The position numbers and the translations under genes were made by a program. 64,000 nucleotides of DNA from Caenorhabditis elegans (lineage: Eukaryota; Nematoda; Chromadorea; Rhabditida; Rhabditidae), in NCBI RefSeq assembly GCF_000002985.6, contig NC_003280.10, forward strand, positions 3,034,501 to 3,098,500. Direction: 5' to 3'. The notes under the pieces were generated by a model that was not told the origin of the DNA, made no database searches, and saw only the letters and a list, made by a program, of their open reading frames with translations. Below, piece by piece: positions 31,201 to 42,446 of this stretch; the stretch's first letter is position 1, and the number at the start of each line of letters is the position of its first letter.

Positions 31201-34200
31201 TCGAATTTTTGTGAAAAAAGTATCGATTTTTATCAACTTTTTTGGCTGCCAAAAATACGCGAAAATTGATAAATTAGGCAATTTTCTTTGACAATATATA
31301 TCGATTTTTTGCGCCCAAAACACCGCCGCATTTTTCGTACCATTTTGTTGTTATCATTCTGTACGGCTGGCCAAATTGCTCTGGCGAGCACAGTTCCCGA
31401 AAGTCCAACCGACGCGAAGATCAGAGCCCAACGGAACCATCCAATGTCAACAATCCAGAGAACCTGAAGAGAAAAGTAAGATTTTCGAGTGAAAAATTGA
31501 ATTTCTGAGTTAAAAATTGAATTTTTAAGTGAAAAATTGAATTTCTGAGTTAAAAATTGAATTTTTAAGCGAAAAATTGACTTTTTAAGTGAAAAATTGA
31601 ATTTTCTCTTAAAAAATTGATTTTAAAAGTGAAAAATTGAATTTTTAAGCGAAAAATTGAATTTCTGAGTTAAAAATTGAATTTTCAAGTTATAAATTCA
31701 ATTTTTAAGTTAAAAATCGATTTTTAAGTGAAAAATTAGACTTTTAAGCTAAAACTCAAATTTTTAAGTGAAAATTATGTAAAAATTGTCGACGAAAATT
31801 CATTTTTCATCCAAATTTTTGCAGAAAAATTTGAATTTTCGCTGTAAAAATTGAATTTTTACAGTTTTTTGGTCCAAAAAAACCCACTGAAACAGGAATA
31901 AAAATAGCCAACGAGTATCCATAGAGACAGACAAGATCAACGTATGGATGAAGAAGCTCACTACGGCGATTCCATAAAAGTCCGTAGAGAAGAAGTGGAA
32001 CAATGACGACGTACAGGAAGATTAATGTAGATGCAGAGGTTACTGTAAAAGGAGAGAGAAATCATCGATGATTTATTGATTTTACATCGATTTTTTCGCG
32101 TAATTTTCAGTGAAAAATCGATAATTAATCGATTTTTTTTCAGAAAAATTGACAAAAATTCGAATTTTTACCGAAAAACGCTGAAAAATCCGGAAAATCG
32201 ATAAAAATTAAAAAATATCTCGAAAAATCACTGATATTTTGCAATTTTCAACTAAAAAACTGGGAAAAAACCTCAAAATTCTCGAATTTTCACCAATTTT
32301 CATCGATTTTTCAGCCGAAAAGCCCTAATTTTTGCCAAAAACGCGGAATTTTTCATGGAAAATTTGAATTTTTGCGGTTAAAAACCACTGAAATTCGGAA
32401 AACAAAATTCATTTTCACCCGGAAAAAACCTAAAAATTGTCGCATTTTCACCAATTTTCATCGATTTTTCAGCCGAAAAGCCCTAATTTTTACCAAAAAA
32501 GCGGGATTTTTCAAGGAAAAAACGCGCCTAAAATTCCGGAAGATTTGAATTTTTTTCAGTTACAAACCACTGAAACTTGTATAAAAATTCATTTTTTGCT
32601 CTGAAAAACTGCCAGTTTTCAAGTTTCCGTTGGTCAAAAAACCGTGTGACAAATTGCAAAAACTGGGGCTATTTTGGTGGCAAAAATCAGATTTTTTTTT
32701 GAAACTTTCGCATAAATTATTGATTTTTTGAAATTTTTTCATGGAAAAATCAATAATTTTACAATTTTTTTTTGGAAATTGTGCTCGAAAAATCGATATT
32801 TCAGTGACATTTTCTGGAATTTTCGCTGGAAAATCAATACGATATTGATTTTTTTCGGAATTTTAACAGAAAAAGTCGTTATTTTATCGATTTTTTGAAA
32901 ATTTAACGGAAAAAATCGAAATTTTTTCGATTTCTGACAATTTTAACAGAAAAATTGATAATTTATTGATTTTCTGGGCGGTCTTAGTGCGAAAAATCGT
33001 TTTGATATTGATTTTTTCGCGGATTTTTCTGTGAAAAATCGATATTTTAGTGACATTTTGGAAAATTTTAATTGATAAATCGATAATTTATTGATTTTTT
33101 TCGGAATTTTCACAGAAAAATCGATATTATATCGATTTTTCGCGATAGGTTTCCTCAAAAAATCGATAATTTATTGATTTTCTGCTGGGGTTTTAGTGCG
33201 AAAAATCGATTTTTATCAACTCTTCGGACGTTTAAACTGGAAAATCGATAATTTATTGATTTTTTATCGATTTTCACATAAAAATCGACTTTTTATCGAT
33301 TTTTCCTCAAAATTTAAGCAAATTTGCTCCACTTTCAGTGGAAAATCGCAAAAAAAAACCACAACAAAACGACACATTTTTGGCGCGGAAAAATCATGAT
33401 TTTTGCAGTTATAGTGCAAAAAAATCCGAATTTTCCAAATTTTGCCTCAATTTTTCCAGATTTTCGGGACAATTTCCAATTAGAAAAAAAAAATCAATAA
33501 TTTCACAAAAAATTAGGAAAAATATAATTTTTGAATAAATTTGAAAAAAATCGATAATCTCTCAAAAAAACTGAAAAATCGATTTTTTCTAAAAAATTTT
33601 TTAAAAAATCGATATTTCTCAAAATTTTAAAAAATCGATAAATTCCCAAAAATAGGGAAAAAATCGATATTTTCAGAAAAAAATGTAAGCAAATTTGCTC
33701 CATTTTCAGTGGAAAATCGCAACAAAAAAAAACCACAAAACGACACATTTTTGGGGCGGAAAAATCATCGATTTTTGCAGTTTTAGTGCAAAAAAATCCA
33801 AATTTTCCAAATTTTGCCACAATTTTTCCAGTTTTTCCAGATTTTCGTCGGAAATTGTCCAATTTCCGTACCCATTCGAAAATCGGATCCATACGTCCCC
33901 TTGGCTCCGTCATTTTCGATAAATTGTGCCAAATTTCCAAAAATTCCGATAGCGAAAACAAGAGTTACAGACACCCAAAATGGTCCCCAAAGGTCGGGAA
34001 TTGGTTGCAAAAAGTCTTGAATATAGTTACGATGGGTTGGAATGACACTGTTGAGCAGACGTTTGATAACCTGCAAAAAAAATCGATAAATTATCGATTT
34101 TTCAGGGGGGGGGAAATTGATGAAAATTTTATTTTATTTTTATTTTAATAATTTATTTTAATAATTTAATAAAAATTTTATTTTATTTTAATTTCGAATT

Positions 34201-36442
34201 TTTAGCGAATTTTCGGCCATTTTCCAGGGAATTTTCAGCGGATTTTAGTGAATTTTTGGCGAATTTCATCCATTTTTTAGAGAATTTTCAGCGATTTTTA
34301 GGCACAATTTCGACGAATTTCAGCGAATTTTAAACGAAAATTTTAAATGAGCAGACGTTTGATAACCTGCAAAAAAAATCGATAAATTATCGATTTTTCA
34401 GGGGGAAAATTGATTTGAAAAATCAATCAAATTGAGCAATTTTTTCGGGGGATTTTCGCGAAATTTTAGCAGTTTTCAGTGAAAAAACGAGCATTTTTCA
34501 TAAATTTTCCATGATTTTTTTGGTGGTTTTTGGACAATTTTGAGAGATTTTTCCGGGAAAAAATGAATTTTTTTCCGAATTTCAGAGATTTTTACCCACA
34601 TTTTCAATGAAAAATCCCGTTTTTTTTAAATGGAAATTCGCTGGAAAATGGTGAAATTCGACGAATTTTTGGCAGTTTTTCAGAGCAAAAAAAGGAATTT
34701 TTATACACAAGTTTCAGTGGTTTGTAACTGAAAAAAATTCAAATCTTCCGGAATTTTAGGCGCGTTTTTTCCATGAAAAATCCCCTGCTTTTTTGGCAAA
34801 AATTAGGGCTTTTCGGCCCGAAAAATCGATGAAAATTGGTGAAAATTCGAGAATTTTGAGGTTTTTTCCCAGTTTTTTTGGTTGAAAATTGCAAAATATC
34901 AGTGATTTTTCGAGATATTTTTTAATTTTCAGCGTTTTTCGGTAAAAATTCAAATTTTTTGTCAATTTTTCTGAAAAAAATCGATTAATTATCGATTTTT
35001 CAAGGGGGGAAAAATTTCAAAAAATCGATGAAAATTGGTGAAAATTCGGCAATTTTGACGGTTTTTCCGGGTAAAAATGAGTTTTTTCCGAAAAAATTCA
35101 AATTTTCCGGAATTTTAGGCGTTTTTTTTTCCATGATGAAGCCTGTTTATTGGGCAAAATTAGGCTTTTTCGGCTGAAAAATAGATGAAAATAGGTGAAA
35201 ATTCGGCAATTTTGACGGTTTTTCCGGGTAAAAAACGAGTGTTTATCCGAATTCCACAGGCTTTTAATGAAAAATCCCGTTTTTTGGTCAATTTTTAGCA
35301 AAAAATCGGCTTTTTGGTTTTAAATTCACTGGAAAATAGGTCAAAACTCTTTGTTGAAAATTCCAAAATTTCAGAGATTTTTCATCGAAAAAAAGCTACA
35401 ATTTTTCGAGATTTTCAGCGCTTTTCGTGAAAAATCGATAATTTATTGACAAATCCAAATTTTCAAAAAATCTTCACCGATTTTCCATCAAAATTTCGCG
35501 AATTTTCTGGAATTTTCGGGTGAAAAATGCAATTTTTCTCAATTTTTCCAGTTTTTTGTTGCTTTTCCTCTACCTGATCAGTTTCGACATCGAAAAACTG
35601 TTGATAATATTCAAAAGAGAAGAAATTTCCCTTTCTGGTGGAAGTAGTCGATTGGGAATCATCGAAAACTCCGCCAGATGGAGCTGCTGACGATGTTGCT
35701 CCAACACTTCCGCCGACGAGCTGAAAATTACGAAAAATTGACAAAAAATCAATAAATTATCGACTTTTTGGACATTTTCACAGAAAAATCAACTAAATAT
35801 TGATTTTTTGAATTTTTTCACGTAAATATGGGTTATTTATTGATTTTTTGAGCATTTCCAGTGAAAAATCAATAAAATATCGATTTTTTCGGTAAAAAAT
35901 CAATAAAATATCGATTTTTTAGTGAAATTTAACAAAAAAAAATTCAAATTATCGATTTTTTGGTTAAAAAATCAATAAAATATCGATTTTTTCAGTGAAA
36001 ATAGTCCAAAAAATCGATTTTTCAGCTTTTCCAGATGCTCACAATATTGCGATCGCCAATATTTCCACCAAATGCTCCAGATTGCTCGTTCGTCGAGTTC
36101 ACATTATCGAAATCTGCAATTTTTGGGTTTTTTTAGGATTTTTGGAGGGTTTTATGGCCAAAAAACCCGTTTATTTTGTGAATTTAGAGTGAAAAAACCG
36201 GAATTTTCTGGATTTTCAGGACAAAAAGCTTTGTTCAAGCCTAGATTTTACACCAAAAAAAGCAAAAATCTAATTTTTTCGCGAAAAAAAATGCGATTTC
36301 CGCCAAATTTTCAGGCTTCAGGACCGGAAAAGCCCGAAAAATCCAAATTTCCGGCTTAAAATCGCCAATTTTCGAGCTAAAAATCCTAGTTACCAAGATT
36401 AACATCCTCCCATTTTTGCGAAGGCGGCGCTGGTTGAGCCAT
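28265..36442 (-). CDS. YIPF1/YIPF2-like Golgi membrane protein (Yip1 domain), two 3' ends
   Basis: Common exons: 36442-36394, 36113-36043, 35720-35574, 34070-33872, 32042-31888 and 31463-31341. The short form ends in exon 30853-30734 (287 aa, stop overlapping AATAAA). The long form splices from inside that exon (AAG|gtttat, end 30791) to 30014-29865, 29408-29334 and 28474-28265 (413 aa). Both forms are in frame. Family signature: FFSFEYYQQFFDVETDQ and IPDLWGPFWVSVTLVFAIGI, then four more helices (STLIFLYVVIVPLLLYGLLW, YGYSLAIFIPVSVLW, RWALIFASVGLSGTVLARAI, IAFGTVISVVVLHFLLAFTF). Such proteins sit in Golgi membranes and support vesicle traffic with Rab GTPases. The long tail is hydrophilic and rich in E, K, T and A. 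It lies 532 bp downstream of the ZRANB2-like gene on the same strand, so co-transcription is possible. Confidence 0.88.
29515..29850. repeat. About 28-bp tandem repeat in an alternative YIPF intron
   Basis: About ten units of AATCGATATTTTTCAAAAAA plus ATTGA, between the two long-form-only exons. Confidence 0.85.
31480..31790. repeat. 21-bp tandem repeat in YIPF intron
   Basis: About 14 units of GTGAAAAATTGAATTTTTAA with small changes, so the A and T runs fall about two helical turns apart. Confidence 0.85.
32110..32620. repeat. Inverted-repeat arm, partner at 34677-35000
   Basis: Complementary to 34677-35000 over roughly 250-300 bp. Examples are TCACTGATATTTTGCAATTT here and its complement at about 34890, and AAAATTCCGGAAGATTTGAA here and its complement at about 34740. 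It lies in the intron after the 199-base YIPF exon. Confidence 0.8.
33310..33835. repeat. Direct duplication of about 150 bp in YIPF intron
   Basis: 33310-33470 and 33687-33835 share GCAAATTTGCTCCA, AACGACACATTTTTGG, GGAAAAATCAT and TTTTGCAGTT in the same order. The stretch 33488-33660 between them is itself a near copy of 30178-30360. Confidence 0.8.
34347..34405 (-). pseudogene. Duplicated acceptor and first codons of a YIPF exon
   Basis: Repeats the intron end and the first roughly 20 bases of the exon that starts at 34070 (GTTATCAAACGTCTGCTCA, encoding VIKRLL), about 300 bp upstream in the transcript. No matching donor is seen, so it is a decoy acceptor, not an exon. Confidence 0.8.
34677..35000. 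repeat. Inverted-repeat arm, partner at 32110-32620
   Basis: Lies in the intron before the 199-base YIPF exon. It is complementary to the arm in the following intron. A direct, weaker copy continues to about 35240. Confidence 0.8.
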
Positions 36443-36974
36443 TGTTAAAATCGAAAAATAAATTTTTTTTCGCAATTTTCTACTGTATTTTTTTGTTTAA
36501 AAAATTTTGCCAACTCACTTTGAAAGTTTAAATCCATTTCGGGCTGTCACGTTGTTGGGTTTCTAGAAATTATATTAAAAATTGTAAAATTTCGAGAAAA
36601 AATAGGTAAAAATAGATAAAAATCGGCTAGAAACCGTGTGGAAAAAGTCAGAAAAATGCGAAAAATCAATAAAATTACAGAGAAAATTCAAAAATTTTTC
36701 ACAAAAATATGATAAAAACCGTGAGAAATTCGATATTTTGAGATGATTTTTCAAGAGAAAACGGAGAAAAAATCGGGATTTTGAGCAACAAAAATTAATA
36801 AAATAGTGGAAAAAAAACGGTTAAAAACGGAGAATTTTCAAGCAAAAAATCAATAAAATAATGGAAAAATTGGGTAAAAACTAGCAATTTTTAACGGAAA
36901 AACTGGTGGTTTTAGAGCGAAAAAATCAATAAAATTGTGAAAAAATGGCGAAAAAACGGCGAAATTTAGCGTTT
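36443..36974. other. Intercistronic region, ZRANB2-like to YIPF-like
   Basis: 532 bp between stop and start of two minus-strand genes. On the minus strand there is a donor-like GTGAGTTGG (about 36519) and an acceptor-like TACAG (about 36480) ahead of the YIPF start, which could be a 5' UTR intron or a trans-splice site. It is otherwise AT-rich. Confidence 0.5.
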
Positions 36975-39900
36975 TTATCGTCGAAATCTGTCTCTCGATC
37001 GGCTTCTTCGTCGCTCTTTTTCTCTGCGTCTCTCGTCGTCTCGGCGTCTATCACTGGTGGTGCCACGTGGCGGGGAACGGCGGCGTTCGCGAGAACGAGA
37101 TCTGCAAAAAAAATGGGGAATTTTGGCTGGAAACGGGGAAAAGTGCGGAAAAAATCGATTTTTAAGCTTAAAAATCCCATTTTAAAGCAATTTTGAGCAA
37201 AAATTTGGCAAATTTATCGATTTTCCGGCAGTTTTTTGTATTTTTTCGTCGATTTTTTAGGAAATTTGCACGATTTTCGACGGTTTTTTCCGAGAAAATT
37301 TGGAAAAATTCAAGAAAAATCGCATTTTGACCTCGAAATTCCAATTTTAGAGCAATTTTCAGCGAAAATTTGGCAAATTTATCGATTTTCCGGCAGTTTT
37401 TTTGTATTTTTTCGTCGATTTTTTAGGAAATTTGCACGATTTTCGAGGGTTTCGCTTCAAAAAATTTTAAAAAACTCTCAGAAAATTCACATTTTGAGCT
37501 GAAAATTTAAAATTCCGGCAGTTATTTTGTACTTTTTTCGTTGATTTCTAGCAAATTTACACAATTTTCGAAGGTTTCTTACAGGAAAAATGGCAAAAAA
37601 TTCATGAAAATTCGCATTTTTGAGCTCGAAAAATCTGATTTTACAGCAAAAAACTGGCAAATTTTTTTTTAATTTTCTGGCGATTTTCAGCCAATTTTCG
37701 GCCAATATTCAGCAAATTTCTTCCATTTTTAGGCACAATTTCGACGAATTTTCAGGGAATTTTCTGCTAAATTTAGCGAATTTTCAACGAATTTTTGGCG
37801 TATTTAAATGATTTTTCAACGAATTTTCATCGAATTTTCGGCAATTTTCTGCCATTTTTTGGCGAATTTTCAGCGTATTTTAGCGAATTTTTAGGGAATT
37901 TTCAAAGAATTTTCAGGAAATTTTCAGGGAATTTTCGGCGAATTTTTGGCGTATTTTAGCGAATTTTTAGGGAATTTTCAAAGGATTCTCAGGAAATTTT
38001 CAGGGAATTTTCATCCATTTTTCAGCGAATTTTAGGCAATTTTCGGTGAATTTTCAGCGAATTTTCGGGGAATTTTCGACGAATTTTCGAGGAATTTTCG
38101 GCGAATTTTCGGGGAATTTTCGGCGAATTTTTGGCGAATTTTCAGCCATTTTTCAGGGAGTTCTTATTTCATTCAATTTCGACGAATTTTCAGCGAAATT
38201 CGGCCATTTTTAAGTAATTTTTTGGCGAATTTTCAGCGATTTTCCAGCCAATTTAGGCCATTTTTTAGAGAATTTTCATCCATTTTTCAGCGAATTTTAG
38301 GCAATTTTCGGTGAATTTTCGGGTAATTTTCGACGAATTTCCAGCGATTTTTCAGCCAATTTTCAGCAAATTTCCGCACCTCTTGCGATCTCTCCGATCA
38401 TCCCGATAACTTCTTTCTCGGCTTCTACTCCGACTTCTTTTTCCTCTCTTTCTATCACGATCTCTCGGTGAGTTGCTCCGTTTCCGATGGCTTTCACGAT
38501 CCCTTTCTCGTGATGTTTTGTGCATTTTTCGACGATCTTTTTCCTTTTCATCTTCACTTTCTGGGCAAGAGCATTCACCGCCCGAGCATGAGCATGAGCA
38601 TCTGAAAATTTTAGATTGGTTTTTTTTTTGGGATTTTCTGTAGGAAAAAGTGATTTTTCTGAAGTTTTTGAGGCAGAAAATGTGAAAATTGAGCAATTTT
38701 GAGCACTAAAAACCGCATTTTCAGTGAATTTTTGGCATTTTCCTACTGAAAAATTAATTTTTCTCAACTTTTTGAGGCAAAAAAACCGCAAAATTCATGA
38801 ATTGTGAGCATTTTTCAGCTTTTTCGCAGCGAAAAACCGACTTTTCTTAACTTTTTCAGTTAAAAAATATTAAAATTGATCAATTTTAAGTCCGAAAATC
38901 GATATTTTCAGTGAATTTTTTGGCATTTTCGCGTGATTTCATTGCTTTTTTAGGTAGAGAATATGAAAATTGAGCCAATTTTCAGCAATTTTCAGCTTTT
39001 TCGCCGAGAAAAAGTGATTTTTCTGTAATTTTTGAGGTAGAAAATGTGAAAATTGAGCAATTTTGAGCACTAAAAACGGCATTTTCAGTGAATTTTTGGG
39101 ATTTTCAGTAGGAAAAAATGATTTTTCTGTAGTTTTTGAGGCAGAAAATGTGAAAATTGAGCAATTTTAAGTACGAAAATCGATATTTTCAGGAAAAGTT
39201 TGGTATTTTCCCACTGAAAAAGTGATTTTTCTGTATTTTTTAAGGTAGAAAATCGAAAAATTGATGGATTTTGAGCAATTTTCACCTTTTTCGCGGAGAA
39301 AAAGTGATTTTTTCAATTTTTTGAGGAAGAACATCGATATTTTCATCAAATTTTTAGCATTTTCCCGATGAAAACTTGATTTTTCTCTGAAATTTAGACG
39401 TTTTTAGTCGAAAAATTCAATTTTCTGTGATTTTTAAGCATTTTTCCAGGTAGAATTATAAAAATGTACACAATTTTCAGCCTTTTCAGCCAGTTTTCGG
39501 GCAAATTTTCGAGTTTTTCAGCGAATTTAAGGAGGGATTTTCAGAGAATAAGTATGGTTTTAGGTTGTTTTGATGCAAATTTTCTAAATTTTAAGCTGAA
39601 TTATTCAATTTTTAGTCAATTTAAAATTGATTTTCCGCTACAAAGCGGGTCATTTTTTCGATTTTAGCAACGTTTCAGCGAAAAAATTCAATTTTTCTGG
39701 TAAAAAAACGTCAATTTCCTCAATTTTCGGTCAATTTTTCTCAATTTTTAGCGATTTTTCGCCAATTTCAGTCAAGTTTTGGCGAATTTTAGCGATTTTC
39801 CTCATTTTTTCGCCAATTTTCGTCAATTTTCATCCATTTTTCCTCATTTTTCGCACTAACTCGCTGTCATCACAGGCTTCCGAGCCAGCTGCCGCCACCG

Positions 39901-42446
39901 CCACAATTTTGCTCTTCAAATTCTCGACTTTTTCCACTAATTCCGGATCGGAATCAAAATCGAAATTATATTTTCCAAGATCTTCTCCATCCTCATCTTC
40001 ATCTTCATCGGCTTCATCGTCTTCGTCGGCTTCATCTTCTCCACGTGGAGTCCGTTTTTTCAAATCATCTTTTACAGCAATTTCTTCATCATCCGAAGCT
40101 TCTCCTTCCTCCATATCTCGAAATTGATCCTGAAAAGTTGAATTTTTTAGTGAAAAATTGGTAAAAATCGATAGAAAATGGTGATTTTTAGCTGAAATTT
40201 TGGATTTTTAACCGAAAAATTGAGAATTTTTCGATTTTTAAGCAAAAAAAATCTGCTAAATTCCAAGTTTTTTGACTGAAAAACAGGGTTTAGGATTAAA
40301 ATCGAAATTTTTGTAGTATTTTTTTCGATTTTTCGGCTGAAAACTGTCAAAAATTGGAGAAAATCGATAGAAAATGGAGATTTTTACCAAAAATTCAAAA
40401 ATTTTCAGTAAAAATCTGATTTTTAAGCTAAAAAATCGGACTTTTTAGTGCAAAAAAAATTGAAAAAATCGAGAAAAAAATGCAGATTTTTAGCCCAAAA
40501 ATTGAGAATTTTCAGTAAAAATCTGATTTTTTAGCTTAAAAAACCGATATTTTTCGATTTTTGAGTGAAAAATGGAAAAAAATCGATAGAAAATGCATTT
40601 TTAGCTGAAATTTTGGATTTTTTTAGCCTAAAAACCGGAATTTTTCGATTTTTAAGCTAAAAAATTGATTTTTTCAGTGAAAAATGGAAAAAAATCGATA
40701 GAAAATGCATTTTTTAGCTGAAATTTTGGATTTTTTAGCCTAAAAACCGGAATTTTTCGATTTTTAAGCTAAAAATTGGCATTTTTTACTGGAAAAAAAT
40801 CGAAAAAATCGATTGAAAATGGAGATTTTTAGCCCAAAAATTGGAAATTTTCAGTAAAAACCTAATTTTTTAGGTTAAAAACCGGGATTTTCCGATTTTT
40901 ACGCCAAAAAAACGGAATTTTTGACTGAAAATTCGGGGTTTCAACTGGATTTTGAAGAGTTTTAGGGTTAAAAATGGTCAAAAATTCAATTTTTCTGATG
41001 TTTTTGAGCATTTTTCATGCTTCAGAGTGATTTTCTGGTCATTTCCAGCGTATTTTGACGATTTTTATTCATTTTCTGGCGTTTTTCGATGATTTTTATC
41101 CATTTTCAGGTTTTTTTTGAGCATTTTCCGGGGCTTTTTGATGATTTTTATCCATTTTCTGACGTTTCTGGGCCGTTTTTCGTGTTTTTTCGCCCGATTT
41201 CCATCCGATTTCCGCACGAACCTCACCCTTTTTCTTCTTTTTCCGCCCAAACTCGTCGAATTCCTCATCATAATCGCGTTTTACGTATTCAACGTTCTGC
41301 CGATCATTATATCCACCTCCATAGCCTGTTCTACGCTCCAAATCCGCCAATTTTGGAGCATTACACACGTTACACGTCCGTCGGCGAGCCCAGTTAACGT
41401 TTCCGCACCTGGAAATTGGGTTTTTTCAATTTTTTCAGGCAAAAATTCCGATTTTTTAGCTTAAAAATCAAAAAATCTCGGTTTTTATGCTTAAAAAGCT
41501 AGGTTTTTACTGAAAATTTCCAAATTTTTCTGCTAAAATCTGCATTTTCAATCGAGTTTTTCAATTTTTTCAGGCAAAAAATCCGATTTTTTAGCTTAAA
41601 AATCGAAAAATCCCAGTTTTTAAGCTTAAAAAATAGATTTTTACTGAAAATTTCCAACTTTTTCGGTTAAAAATCTGCATTTTTAATCGAGTTTTTCAAT
41701 TTTTTCAGGCAAAAATGCCAATTTTTTTGCTGAAAAATCGAAAAATCTCGGTTTTTAAGCGTAAAAACTAGATTTTTACTGAAAGTTTTCAATTTTTGGG
41801 CTAGAAATCTGCATTTTCTATCAATTTTTTCAATATTTTCAAGCGAAAATTTTGATTTTTAGCTTAAAAATCGAAAAATCCCAGTTTTTATGCTAAAAAA
41901 ACAGATTTTTACTGAAAATTTTCAATTTTTCAGCAAAAAATCTGCATTTTTTTCCGATTTTTTCAACTTTTTCAGGCAAAAATGCCAATTTTTTAGCTTA
42001 AAAATCGAAAAATCCCAGTTTTTAAGCTTAAAAAATAGATTTTTACTGAAAATTTCCAATTTTTAATCTTTTTTTCAATTTTTTCAGGCAAAAATCCCGG
42101 TTTTTTAGCTTAAAAACTAGGTTTTTACTGAAAATTTCCAATTTTTCGGTAAAAATCAAAATCTTACTTTGAACAAACCCAATCTTCAGCTGCAAATAGT
42201 CCTTTCGATTTTTCCGCCTGCTCCTTGCCCAGCTCCTTGCCAATTTTGCTTTTCGCGCGCGGTTTCGCTGAAAATCGATAATTTTTGGGGTGAAAAATCG
42301 TCGAAAACCTCACGTTTTCCATATTCATCACATACAAGAAGTGATTCTTCGTTTACTTTGGCACATTTCGAGTCGACACACGCCCATTCACCGTCTTTCA
42401 GCGCTCGACGCTTTTGTTCTCGATCATCGTCGTATTTCGACGACAT
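36975..42446 (-). CDS. ZRANB2-like RNA-binding zinc-finger protein with RS tail
   Basis: Exons 42446-42314, 42267-42168, 41408-41222, 40129-39861, 38601-38380 and 37101-36975 give 345 aa, closing in frame. Order: first RanBP2-type finger (DGEWACVDSKCAKVN, then VCDEYGK); linker KIGKELGKEQAEKSKGLFAA; second finger DWVCSKCGNVNWARRRTCNV with CNAPK; then the ZRANB2 signature RRTGYGGGYNDRQNVEYV and DEEFDEFGRKKKKK. A long acidic stretch follows (DEADEDDEADEDEDEDGEDL), then an arginine-serine tail (KRSRSRSRERSYRDDRRDRK ... ERRRSRSRDRFRR). Human ZRANB2 binds GGU-containing single-stranded RNA and affects alternative splicing in the nucleus. Finger 2 keeps all four cysteines and the RR of the binding face. 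Finger 1 has Tyr at the fourth metal position. Confidence 0.88.
37680..38370. repeat. 11-bp periodic A/T-run tract (GAATTTTCAGC type)
   Basis: Runs of GAATTTTCAGC / GAATTTTCGGC units with about 11-bp spacing in the last ZRANB2-like intron. Confidence 0.85.
41409..42140. repeat. About 140-bp tandem repeat in ZRANB2-like intron 2
   Basis: Five to six units, each with TTTTTTCAGGCAAAAAT, TTTTTAGCTTAAAAATCGAA, AAAAATAGATTTTTACTGAA and AAAATCTGCATTTT in the same order. Confidence 0.85.

Noticed and set aside
38363-38791. Alternative frame of the RS-rich ZRANB2 exon (KVKMKRKKIVEKCTKHHEKG)
   Set aside because: The arginine-serine frame fits the family, and both flanking splice phases (GA|gttagt before, AG|gtgcgg after) agree with it.
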